DNA of 64,000 nt from Dokdonella_A sp044227025 (GCF_044227025.1 NZ_JBGAFX010000003.1:186001-250000), one strand, 5' to 3'. Counted from the first letter of the stretch, positions 1-18,192 are shown. Made by a program: numbers and translations. Notes: generated by a model from the sequence alone, not told the origin.

Positions 1-357
<357 letters not shown>

Positions 358-363
358 CGAATA

Positions 364-444
364 CGGGAATCGGGGATCGGGAATAGGGAATCGTCAAAAG
401 CGGCTCGCTCCAGACGATTCCCCATTCCCGATTCTCGATTCCCG
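364..444. repeat. Long inverted repeat of GGGAATCGGG type between tuf and trnW
   Basis: Arms 364-395 and 413-444 are 32 nt each and differ at three positions, with a 17-nt loop. Each arm is built from repeats of GGGAATCG-like units. Transcribed RNA would form a very stable hairpin just upstream of tRNA-Trp. There is no T-run after it, so it is not a classic intrinsic terminator; it could be a processing site or a mobile palindromic element. Related sequences lie at 8731-8829, 24741-24825 and 39961-40035. Confidence 0.8.
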
Positions 445-455
445 GCTCCCTACAC

Positions 456-531
<76 letters not shown>

Positions 532-610
532 GTTTGAACCTCAATCGGGAAGTCCGGCACGGATGCCGGTCTGATCTTTGCCGTCAGGGAGGGCGGCTGA
601 AGTGGATCAC

Positions 611-997
611 ATGAATACCAAGGTTGAAAAGGCGAGTACCGCGAACGCGCTCGATATGGTCAAGCTGACGCTGGCCGGCGCGCTGCTGGTGGCGGGCATG
701 GTGGCCTACTACTACTTCGCCGACTGGAATGGCTGGGCGCGCATTGGCGTCCTGCTGGTCGGCGTGATCGCGGCGATGGCGGTCGGCGCTTTCACCGCGG
801 TTGGTCGTTCGGTGCGCGAGTATCTGGCCGAATCGCAGTTCGAACTGCGCAAGGTCGTATGGCCGACCCGTGACGAGACCCTGCGCACGACGCTGGTCAT
901 TGTCGTGGTGGTGATCATCCTGAGCCTTCTGCTGGGCTTGATCGACGTGACCCTGAAGTGGGTTGTGCTCGACCACCTGTTGAAGATCGGGCGCTGA
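611..997 (+). CDS. secE: Preprotein translocase subunit SecE
   Basis: Small inner-membrane subunit of the SecYEG protein-export channel, 128 aa. Three hydrophobic segments are visible: about residues 18-38, 46-68 and 95-125. Before the last lies the conserved cytosolic amphipathic region with the family signature ELRKVVWPTRDET, which clamps SecY. The frame opens earlier (578), but the ATG at 611 gives the normal family N-terminus. It is followed after 9 nt by nusG, the usual secE-nusG pair. Xanthomonad SecE proteins with three TM segments have about this length. Confidence 0.96.
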   Translation: MNTKVEKASTANALDMVKLTLAGALLVAGMVAYYYFADWNGWARIGVLLVGVIAAMAVGAFTAVGRSVREYLAESQFELRKVVWPTRDETLRTTLVIVVVVIILSLLLGLIDVTLKWVVLDHLLKIGR

Positions 998-1006
998 GGA
1001 GCGGGA

Positions 1007-1567
1007 ATGAGCAAGCGTTGGTACGTGGTGCACGCCTATTCGGGCTTCGAGCATACGGTTCGACGCTCGCTGCAGGAGCGCGTAGCGCGCGCCGGGATGC
1101 AGGACAAGTTTGGTGAGGTGCTGGTGCCGACCGAGGAGGTCGTCGAGATGCGCGGCGGCCAGAAGCGTCGCAGCGAGCGCAAGTTCTTCCCCGGCTACGT
1201 GCTGGTGCAGATCGAGACGCACGACGAAGGCAAGGCGCTGAAGATCGACGACGAATCCTGGCATCTGGTCAAGGAAACGCCGAAGGTCATGGGGTTCATC
1301 GGTGGCACGGCCGATCGTCCGCTGCCGATCAAGGACTCCGAGGCGAACAGCATCCTCCAGCGTGTGCAGGAAGGCGCCGAGAAGCCGCGCCCGAAGGTGC
1401 TGTTCGAGCCGGGCGAGATGGTGCGCGTCACCGATGGGCCGTTCAACGATTTCAATGGCGTCGTCGAGGAAGTGAATTACGAAAAGAGTCGCCTGCGCGT
1501 GGCCGTGCTCATTTTCGGACGGTCAACGCCGGTCGAGCTCGAATTCGGTCAGGTCGAAAAGGCCTGA
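1007..1567 (+). CDS. nusG: Transcription termination/antitermination factor NusG
   Basis: 186-aa RNA-polymerase-binding elongation factor. The N-terminal NGN domain (about residues 1-120, starting RWYVVHAYSGFE) binds the clamp of RNA polymerase. The C-terminal KOW domain (about 132-186, with FNDFNGVVEEV) contacts Rho or ribosomal protein S10. Length and both domains are normal for gammaproteobacterial NusG. The SD GAGGAGCGG lies just before the ATG and only 9 nt separate it from secE, so the two are co-transcribed. A new promoter follows 27 nt after the stop. Confidence 0.98.
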   Translation: MSKRWYVVHAYSGFEHTVRRSLQERVARAGMQDKFGEVLVPTEEVVEMRGGQKRRSERKFFPGYVLVQIETHDEGKALKIDDESWHLVKETPKVMGFIGGTADRPLPIKDSEANSILQRVQEGAEKPRPKVLFEPGEMVRVTDGPFNDFNGVVEEVNYEKSRLRVAVLIFGRSTPVELEFGQVEKA

Positions 1568-1593
1568 TCGCGCCGGACGAGGCGCGGAAACAC

Positions 1594-1602
1594 TGCTATA
1601 CT
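1594..1602 (+). promoter_or_regulatory. Extended -10 promoter for rplKAJL-rpoBC, with rplK leader
   Basis: TGCTATACT is an extended -10 element (TG-N-TATACT); no convincing -35 is visible. Initiation would fall near 1609 and leave a leader of about 140 nt before rplK. The leader holds a dyad CGGCCG (1635-1640/1648-1653) and, just upstream of the SD, a small hairpin GCCTG-ACAA-CAGGC (1716-1729). In E. coli the rplK leader is the target of L1 autoregulation. Assigning that role to this hairpin is inference. Confidence 0.55.
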
Positions 1603-1751
1603 ACCCGGCTACCCAAGCAAAGCCGGGGCCTTTTCGGCCGCCTCGCGCGGCCGTTGGCGCGAAACGGGTTTTGTTGCGTGAAGCCGGGACACGTGAATTT
1701 CCGGCGCGATGGGGAGCCTGACAACAGGCGTTTGCACCCGGAGGCAAGGCA

Positions 1752-2180
1752 ATGGCAAAGAAGGTAGTTGGTTACATCAAGCTGCAGGTTAAGGCCGGTC
1801 AGGCCAATCCCTCGCCGCCGGTCGGTCCTGCGCTGGGTCAGCGCGGCCTCAACATCATGGAGTTCTGCAAGGCGTTCAACGCCGCGACGCAGAAGCTCGA
1901 GCCGGGTCTTCCGATTCCGGTCGTGATCACGGCCTATTCGGACCGCACATTCACCTTCATCACGAAGACGCCGCCGGCGACGATCCTGCTGAAGAAGGCC
2001 GTCGGCATCACGTCCGGCTCCAAGCGTCCGAACACCGAGAAGGTGGGCAAGGTCACGCGCAAGCAGCTCGAGGACATCGCCAAGGCGAAAGAGCCCGACC
2101 TGACCGCGGCCGATCTCGACGCCGCCGTTCGGACGATCGCGGGCAGCGCCCGCAGCATGGGCCTGGTGTCGGAGATCTGA
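1752..2180 (+). CDS. rplK: 50S ribosomal protein L11
   Basis: 142 aa, the same length as E. coli L11. It binds 23S rRNA at the GTPase-associated centre and is needed for EF-G function and RelA activation. The N-terminal domain (1-70) has the proline-rich stretch NPSPPVGPALGQRGLNIMEF. The C-terminal rRNA-binding domain follows with TFTFITKTPPA and KKAVGI. A strong SD (GGAGGCAAGG) precedes the ATG. It is the first gene of rplK-rplA, followed by rplA after 2 nt, indicating translational coupling. Confidence 0.99.
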   Translation: MAKKVVGYIKLQVKAGQANPSPPVGPALGQRGLNIMEFCKAFNAATQKLEPGLPIPVVITAYSDRTFTFITKTPPATILLKKAVGITSGSKRPNTEKVGKVTRKQLEDIAKAKEPDLTAADLDAAVRTIAGSARSMGLVSEI

Positions 2181-2182
2181 AC

Positions 2183-2884
2183 ATGAGCACGAAGATCAGC
2201 AAGCGTTACAAAGCGCTCAGCGCGAAGGTTACCCCGGGCAAGGTCTACGCGATCGACGAAGCACTGAAGATCGTCAAGGACGGCGCCAAGGCGAAGTTCC
2301 CCGAATCGGTAGACGTGGCGATCTGCCTCGGCATCGACGCGAAGAAATCGGACCAGGGCGTGCGTGGCTCGGTCATGCTGCCCCATGGCACCGGCAAGAC
2401 GGTCAAGGTCGCGGTGTTCTGCCCGGCTGGCGAGAAGGCGGAAGCGGCGAAGGCCGCCGGCGCGGACGCGGTTGGCATGGAAGACCTTGCCGAGCGCATG
2501 CAGGCGGGCGAGCTCGACTTCGGTCGCGTGATTGCCACCCCGGACGCGATGCGCGTGGTCGGCAAGCTTGGCCAACTGCTCGGTCCGCGTGGCCTGATGC
2601 CGAACCCGAAGGATGGCTCGGTCGCGGCCGATGTCGTCACCGCGGTGAAGAACGCCAAGGCGGGTCAGGTCAAGTTCCGCAACGACAAGGGCGGCATCGT
2701 GCATTGCACGATCGGCAAGGCCTCGTTCGACGCGGTGGCGCTGAAGGAAAACCTCAATGCGCTGATTGCCGATCTGCACAAGGCGAAGCCGGCTTCGGCC
2801 AAGGGCCAATACCTGCAGAAGGTATCGATCTCGAGCACGATGGGTGTCGGTGTCATCGTCGACCCGTCGTCGGTCGCGGTCTGA
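2183..2884 (+). CDS. rplA: 50S ribosomal protein L1
   Basis: 233 aa, close to E. coli L1 (234 aa). It forms the mobile L1 stalk at the E site and in enteric bacteria also represses its own rplKA mRNA. The conserved L1 core GQLLGPRGLMPNPKDGSV (about residues 130-148) is intact, as is the C-terminal motif around SSTMG. It starts 2 nt after the rplK stop, so translation is probably coupled. A 421-nt spacer follows before rplJ. Confidence 0.99.
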   Translation: MSTKISKRYKALSAKVTPGKVYAIDEALKIVKDGAKAKFPESVDVAICLGIDAKKSDQGVRGSVMLPHGTGKTVKVAVFCPAGEKAEAAKAAGADAVGMEDLAERMQAGELDFGRVIATPDAMRVVGKLGQLLGPRGLMPNPKDGSVAADVVTAVKNAKAGQVKFRNDKGGIVHCTIGKASFDAVALKENLNALIADLHKAKPASAKGQYLQKVSISSTMGVGVIVDPSSVAV

Positions 2885-3305
2885 TCGCGGCGAAATAGCG
2901 GAACGCTGCGGACCATCTCCGCAGCCGGTTCGTCCGTCACGAAGCTGCGACGGATCGAGGTCACGTGTTTTTGCCCTGTTCCGGAGTGGACAGGGATGTC
3001 GGAAATTTTGAGGGCGCCCGCGGAAGCGGGAGCCGTCAAAGACCGCAGGCGGCCGGGACGGCGCGATCGGGACGCACGGAAGCGGGCGTTTGCATGGACT
3101 ATCCCGATCCTGTCGGCAAGGCCTCAAAAGCCCAGCCTGCGCAGATGGTGTCGCCTCCTGGAAAATTTCTGGTTCACCGCCTCTGGGCAGACCAGTACAG
3201 ACAGGCCACCACGGGACGCGATTCGCGTCCCCGGCATCCAGGACGGATGTCGTTCAGGACCGCCAGCGGCGTGAGCTGCGAGCGGAGTTCATTTGGAGGA
3301 GTGCA
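2885..3305 (+). promoter_or_regulatory. Long rplA-rplJ spacer, probable L10 leader
   Basis: 421 nt without a credible gene. It contains a perfect 8-bp hairpin GCTGCGGA-CCATC-TCCGCAGC (2905-2925), a 6-bp stem CCCTGT/ACAGGG (2974-2979/2990-2995), and GGGACGC/GCGTCCC near 3213-3231. It ends in the SD GGAGG of rplJ. In gammaproteobacteria this spacer carries the structured leader through which L10-L7/L12 represses rplJL translation and where transcription into rpoBC is partly limited. The position and hairpins fit that role, but I cannot verify the L10-binding fold by eye. Confidence 0.55.
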
Positions 3306-3827
3306 ATGGCTCTAAATCTGTCCCAGAAGAAGGAAGTTGTCGCCGAGCTGGCAGAAGTTGCCGCCAAGGCCCACTCCCTCGTTGCCGTCGAATACGCGGG
3401 CACCACGGTCGAGCAGATGACCGCGATGCGCAAGAAGGCGCGTGAGACCGGCGTGTTCTTGAAAGTCGTCAAGAACACTCTGGCATCGCGGGCCGTCGTC
3501 GGTACCGAGTACGAGTGCGTTCAGGATTCGCTGGTCGGTCCGCTGCTTTACGCGTTCTCGAAAGAGGAACCCGGAGCTGCCGGTCGCCTGATCAAGGAAT
3601 TCGCCAAGGGCAACGACAAGCTGAAGGCGAAGGTCGTCGCCGTGGGTGGTACGCAGTATCCGGCAAGCCACGTCGAGGTACTCGCTTCGCTGCCGACGCT
3701 CGATCAGGCGCTGGGCATGCTTGCCCGCGCGCTCGCCGAGCCGGCTGCCATGTTCGCCCGCGCCGTCAAGGCGGTTGCCGACAAGCAGGGCGGCGACGCC
3801 GCTGCTGCGCCGGCTGAAACGGCCTGA
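3306..3827 (+). CDS. rplJ: 50S ribosomal protein L10
   Basis: 173 aa. It anchors L7/L12 dimers to the ribosome: the N-terminal globular part (1-130) binds 23S rRNA beside L11 and the C-terminal helix carries L7/L12. Family features are the start MALNLSQKKEVVAELAEVA and the central KVVKNTLASRAV. The open frame continues far upstream, but ATG 3306 has the strong SD TTGGAGGAG and gives the normal length. In enteric bacteria L10 with L7/L12 represses this mRNA; the long leader upstream fits that. Confidence 0.98.
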   Translation: MALNLSQKKEVVAELAEVAAKAHSLVAVEYAGTTVEQMTAMRKKARETGVFLKVVKNTLASRAVVGTEYECVQDSLVGPLLYAFSKEEPGAAGRLIKEFAKGNDKLKAKVVAVGGTQYPASHVEVLASLPTLDQALGMLARALAEPAAMFARAVKAVADKQGGDAAAAPAETA

Positions 3828-3886
3828 GTGCGAACCGCAACGACCTGCTGAACCCTTTCCAGAAAATTTTACCGAGGTAACTACCA

Positions 3887-4255
3887 ATGTCCCTTACCAA
3901 CGATCAGATCGTCGAAGCCGTCGCCGCGAAGAGCCTCATGGAAGTCATGGAGCTGGTCAAGGCGATCGAAGAGAAGTTCGGCGTCTCCGCTGCCGCTCCG
4001 GTTGCTGTTGCCGGCCCGGCCGCAGCCGCTGCTCCGGTCGAAGAGCAGACCGAGTTCACCGTCATCCTCAAGGCTGCCGGCGAGAAGAAGGTCGAAGTCA
4101 TCAAGGCCGTTCGCGCCATCACGGGTCTCGGCCTGAAGGAAGCGAAGGACCTCGTCGAAGCGACCGGCACCCTGAAGGACGCCGTGTCGAAGGACGACGC
4201 TGCGAAGTTCAAGAAGGAACTCGAAGCGGCTGGTGCCACCGTCGAGATCAAGTGA
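3887..4255 (+). CDS. rplL: 50S ribosomal protein L7/L12
   Basis: 122-aa stalk protein present in several copies per ribosome; it recruits and stimulates translational GTPases. The N-terminal dimerisation region (1-32) is followed by an Ala-rich flexible hinge (about 36-52) and the C-terminal factor-binding domain, with the signature KKVEVIKAVRAITGLGLKEA. The SD GAGGT lies before the ATG. It is 59 nt after rplJ and shares its transcript. The following 302-nt spacer to rpoB has strong hairpins that could set the rplL/rpoB expression ratio. Confidence 0.99.
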   Translation: MSLTNDQIVEAVAAKSLMEVMELVKAIEEKFGVSAAAPVAVAGPAAAAAPVEEQTEFTVILKAAGEKKVEVIKAVRAITGLGLKEAKDLVEATGTLKDAVSKDDAAKFKKELEAAGATVEIK

Positions 4256-4271
4256 CGTCAGGATGGCGTCA

Positions 4272-4406
4272 CCCCGGACAGCACAGGATGTGCGTTGATC
4301 CGGGGTCCAGCTTTTGATGAGTACGGGAAGACGAAAAGCAAAGCCTGGATTCCGGCCTCCGCCGGAATGACGAAACAAAGAGCCTGGGGGCGAAAGCTCC
4401 CGGGCT
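4272..4406. repeat. rplL-rpoB spacer with three palindromes, REP-like
   Basis: The 302-nt spacer 4256-4557 has no gene. Three dyads are seen: CCCCGGA/TCCGGGG (4272-4278/4299-4305); ATTCCGGC-CTCC-GCCGGAAT (4349-4368), which resembles widespread GGATTCC...GGAATGAC intergenic palindromes; and AGCCTGGGGGC-GAAA-GCTCCCGGGCT (4381-4406), a GNRA-capped 11-bp stem with G-U pairs. In E. coli this spacer has an attenuator and an RNase III site, so the last hairpin may act similarly (inference). The rpoB SD follows at about 4544. Confidence 0.65.
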
Positions 4407-4557
4407 TTGCCCGTTGCGGCGACGCTGAATGGGCATGGGAAATGGCGACGGAGTCCTCATCTAACGAGGTTCCCCACGCCATTTCCGATGTCCGTTTCTC
4501 CGCCGGTCCTTTCCCAGCGACGTGCCGCCGTCGCCCGCCGTACGAGGTGTGCTCCTC

Positions 4558-8727
<4,170 letters not shown>

Positions 8728-8730
8728 GAC

Positions 8731-8829
8731 GGGGATCGGGGATGGGGTTTCGGTAGTCGCCCACGCGGCCCCCGAAATCCCGAATCCCCGGCTTCTGACC
8801 CATCCCGAATCTCGAATCCCGAATCCCGG
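8731..8829. repeat. GGGGATCGGGG-type inverted repeat between rpoB and rpoC
   Basis: The left arm (about 8731-8753, GGGGATCGGGGATGGGG) is partly complementary to CCCCGAAATCCCGAATCCCC (8770-8789), and a further CATCCCGAATCTCGAATCCC block follows (from about 8801). This belongs to the same family as 364-444. It fills almost the whole rpoB-rpoC spacer and would form a large hairpin within the rpoBC mRNA, close to the rpoC SD. Confidence 0.65.
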
Positions 8830-8837
8830 AGTCACAA

Positions 8838-13043
<4,206 letters not shown>

Positions 13044-13215
13044 GGCGGTTCCCGCCGCTGCCGACCGACCAGCCCGCGAGAGTGGGCGCCCTCGGACCAA
13101 AGGTCCCGGGTTCCCTGTTGCGGGGTGGTGAAATCGGCGCGTGGTGGATGTTCAAGACATCGAAATGAGGCGAAGGGATCGCCTCGTGTTCGAGCGCAGG
13201 ATGCCGGGCGCGCGG

Positions 13216-13245
13216 TTGACCGTTTTGTCAGCCGCACGTTATACT
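13216..13245 (+). promoter_or_regulatory. Sigma-70 promoter of the str operon (rpsL)
   Basis: TTGACC (13216-13221), an 18-nt spacer, and TATACT (13240-13245), giving initiation near 13252. It lies 98 nt before rpsL and 173 nt after rpoC, in the spacer 13044-13342, which holds no gene. It is the best-looking sigma-70 promoter in the window, as expected for the rpsL-rpsG-fusA-tuf operon. Confidence 0.8.
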
Positions 13246-13255
13246 CTTTCGTCTT

Positions 13256-13290
13256 GGCAGGCCGATTTTCATTCGGCCTGCCTTTTGTTT
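13256..13290 (+). terminator. Intrinsic terminator or attenuator immediately after the str promoter
   Basis: A perfect 10-bp stem GGCAGGCCGA/TCGGCCTGCC (13256-13265/13273-13282) with a 7-nt loop, followed by TTTTGTTT (13283-13290). It can end rpoBC transcripts. It begins only about 4 nt after the predicted str start site, so str transcripts must also read through it, which suggests attenuation. A palindrome CCCGGATATCCCGGG follows. Confidence 0.8.
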
Positions 13291-13342
13291 CCCGGATATC
13301 CCGGGATTTCTTCCCAGAATTTCGCAGGCACGGTTCAAACGC

Positions 13343-13717
13343 ATGTCAACAGTCAATCAGCTGGTACGCAAGCCGCGCAGCCCGAAGACCTACAAGAGTG
13401 CGTCTCCGGCGCTGGCGAACTGCCCGCAACGTCGCGGCGTGTGCACACGCGTCTACACGACCACGCCGAAGAAGCCGAACTCGGCCCTGCGCAAGGTCGC
13501 CAAGGTGCGCCTGACCAACGGCTTCGAGGTCATCAGCTACATCGGTGGTGAAGGGCACAACCTGCAGGAACACTCGGTCGTGCTGATCCGCGGCGGTCGC
13601 GTGAAGGACCTCCCCGGCGTGCGCTACCACACTGTGCGCGGCAGCCTCGACGCCGCGGGCGTCACCAAGCGTCGCCAGAGCCGTTCGAAGTACGGCGCGA
13701 AGCGTCCGAAATCCTGA
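13343..13717 (+). CDS. rpsL: 30S ribosomal protein S12
   Basis: 124-aa decoding-centre protein, the same length as E. coli S12. The loops that touch the codon-anticodon helix are intact: TTTPKKPNSALRK with K43, and GGRVKDLPGVRYHTVRG with K88 and the Asp that is methylthiolated in many bacteria. No classic streptomycin-resistance change is seen. First gene of rpsL-rpsG-fusA-tuf, preceded by a strong promoter and an intrinsic-terminator-like hairpin. Confidence 0.99.
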   Translation: MSTVNQLVRKPRSPKTYKSASPALANCPQRRGVCTRVYTTTPKKPNSALRKVAKVRLTNGFEVISYIGGEGHNLQEHSVVLIRGGRVKDLPGVRYHTVRGSLDAAGVTKRRQSRSKYGAKRPKS

Positions 13718-13759
13718 TCCGTTCTATTCCACACAGGCGCTCGTGCGCTTGAGTATCAA

Positions 13760-13776
13760 GCGGCCCCCGTGGCCGC
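13760..13776 (+). repeat. Short GCGGCC hairpin upstream of rpsG
   Basis: GCGGCC-CCCGT-GGCCGC, a perfect 6-bp stem ending 17 nt before the rpsG start codon. One of six related hairpins in spacers of this gene cluster. Confidence 0.6.
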
Positions 13777-13793
13777 ATCATTGAGAAGAAGCT

Positions 13794-14261
13794 ATGTCCC
13801 GCAAAGGCAATACCCCCACCCGCGAACTGCTGCCGGATCCCAAGCACGGCAGCCAGGTCATTGCGCGCTTCATCAACATGGTCATGCAGAGCGGCAAGAA
13901 GTCGGTCGCTGAGCAGATCGTCTACGGCGCGCTGGATGCCATCGGCGAGAAGCATGCGGAGCCGGTCGCGCTGGTGGAGAAGGCGCTCAACAACGTCGCC
14001 CCGGCGGTCGAGGTGAAGTCCCGCCGCGTCGGCGGTGCGACCTATCAGGTGCCGGTCGAAGTGCGTTCGACGCGCCGTACCGCGTTGGCGATGCGCTGGC
14101 TGATCGACGCGGCGCGCAAGCGCGGCGAGAACACGATGCCGCGCAAGCTCGCGGCGGAATTGCTCGAAGCTTCCGAGAACCGCGGTGGCGCGGTGAAGAA
14201 GCGCGAAGAGACGCACCGCATGGCGGAAGCGAACAAGGCGTTCTCGCACTACCGCTGGTAA
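13794..14261 (+). CDS. rpsG: 30S ribosomal protein S7
   Basis: 155 aa. S7 nucleates assembly of the 30S head by binding the 3' major domain of 16S rRNA and lines the E site. Conserved segments are SRKGNTPTRELLPDPKHGS at the N-terminus, KSRRVGGATYQVPVEVR (about 76-92) and the C-terminal KREETHRMAEANKAFSHYRW. The length matches other gammaproteobacteria. The SD is a weak GAGAAGAAG. In E. coli S7 represses its own operon through the rpsL-rpsG spacer; here that 76-nt spacer carries a small hairpin. Confidence 0.98.
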   Translation: MSRKGNTPTRELLPDPKHGSQVIARFINMVMQSGKKSVAEQIVYGALDAIGEKHAEPVALVEKALNNVAPAVEVKSRRVGGATYQVPVEVRSTRRTALAMRWLIDAARKRGENTMPRKLAAELLEASENRGGAVKKREETHRMAEANKAFSHYRW

Positions 14262-14269
14262 TGGCTGAT

Positions 14270-14399
14270 CTTTGCCGTCAGCCCTGACGGCAAAGTACGA
14301 ACCGGCATGCGTATCTTTTGCCGTCGTCCCTGACGGCGAAGGACAGACCGGCATCCACGCCGGACTTTTCAATTTACAAGCACGGTCTCGGAAGACCGT
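14270..14399 (+). repeat. Cluster of four hairpins between rpsG and fusA
   Basis: The 174-nt spacer contains: a perfect 12-nt dyad CTTTGCCGTCAG-CC-CTGACGGCAAAG (14270-14295); a second imperfect copy of the same arms (about 14317-14340); CCGGC-ATCCAC-GCCGG (14348-14363) followed by ACTTTTCAA; and ACGGTCT-CGGA-AGACCGT (14382-14399) close to the fusA SD. The 17-mer CTGATCTTTGCCGTCAG at 14265-14281 recurs exactly at 571-587 upstream of secE. Confidence 0.7.
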
Positions 14400-14435
14400 C
14401 GAGGAGCGGGGCGGGAAGCCCTGCGAAGGTAGACT

Positions 14436-16526
<2,091 letters not shown>

Positions 16527-16531
16527 TGGGT

Positions 16532-16579
16532 GCGATCGTTACTGATCGCGAAAATCGAGAAGCGGCCATCCGTGGCCGC
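16532..16579 (+). repeat. Two-hairpin element upstream of tuf
   Basis: GCGATC-GTTACT-GATCGC (16532-16549) followed by a perfect GCGGCCA-TCCG-TGGCCGC (16562-16579), ending 36 nt before the tuf start. The same pair in the same order occurs upstream of rpsD (29874-29921), and the first ten bases TGCGATCGTT are identical. Confidence 0.65.
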
Positions 16580-16615
16580 ACTGATTAACAAATCTTTGTT
16601 TTGAGGTTCTGAGCC

Positions 16616-17806
<1,191 letters not shown>

Positions 17807-17816
17807 GTCTGGATGC

Positions 17817-17851
17817 GGAATCGGAGTCCGCGAAAAGCGGATTCCGACTCC
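17817..17851 (+). terminator. Stem-loop after tuf, weak terminator candidate
   Basis: GGAATCGGAGTCCGC (17817-17831) and GCGGATTCCGACTCC (17837-17851) form a 15-position stem with one mismatch and one G-U pair around a GAAAA loop, 10 nt after the stop. No T-run follows, so it could be a processing or stabilising hairpin rather than a true intrinsic terminator. It also resembles the GGGAATCGGG repeat family. Confidence 0.5.
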
Positions 17852-17879
17852 CCGAAAGCTTCCAATTCGAAAAGCATCT

Positions 17880-17888
17880 TGCTATAGT
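17880..17888 (+). promoter_or_regulatory. Extended -10 promoter of the S10 operon
   Basis: TTGCTATAGT contains the extended -10 TG-C-TATAGT (TG at 17880-17881). The upstream -35 is poor (TTCCAA, 17860-17865). Initiation near 17895 would leave a leader of about 300 nt before rpsJ, typical of S10 operons. Confidence 0.6.
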
Positions 17889-17992
17889 AGAAAGCTCATC
17901 GCCGTTCTGGTCCTCGTGCCGGACGGCAAAAACAGCGAAATGAGGCGCAGGAAGCGCTTCGAGTTCGCCGACAGGACGTCGACCGCGCCGAT

Positions 17993-18084
17993 CCCGGTTT
18001 GCAAGACCGGGCGCCCCAAAGGTGGTAGTCGGATGCGAAAGGGTTTCAAGATTGAGCGGACCGACATCGGCCCGCTCAATTTTT
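17993..18084 (+). promoter_or_regulatory. S10-operon leader with an intrinsic-terminator attenuator
   Basis: The 386-nt spacer 17807-18192 has no gene. Within the leader are a hairpin CCCGGT/ACCGGG (17993-17998/18006-18011) and then a perfect 9-bp stem ATTGAGCGG/CCGCTCAAT (18051-18059/18072-18080) with a nested CCGA/TCGG, followed by a T-run (18080-18084). This is a textbook terminator placed about 110 nt before rpsJ. In E. coli L4 (rplD) controls S10 transcription by termination in the leader. The arrangement supports the same logic here, but L4 binding itself is inferred. Confidence 0.75.
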
Positions 18085-18192
18085 CGTAGTCTGCAACAGG
18101 TATTGAAGGCCGCCCCCGTAGGGCGCGGCGGGCAGGGTTCAGCGAACCCCGCTGTCGATGAACAGCGTTCTTTCAGATTCAAGGACACGGCA

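Noticed and set aside
2965..3315. Short plus-strand frames in the rplA-rplJ spacer
   Set aside because: Several overlapping frames of similar length in different phases, none with a good SD or family resemblance. The spacer is better explained as a structured leader.
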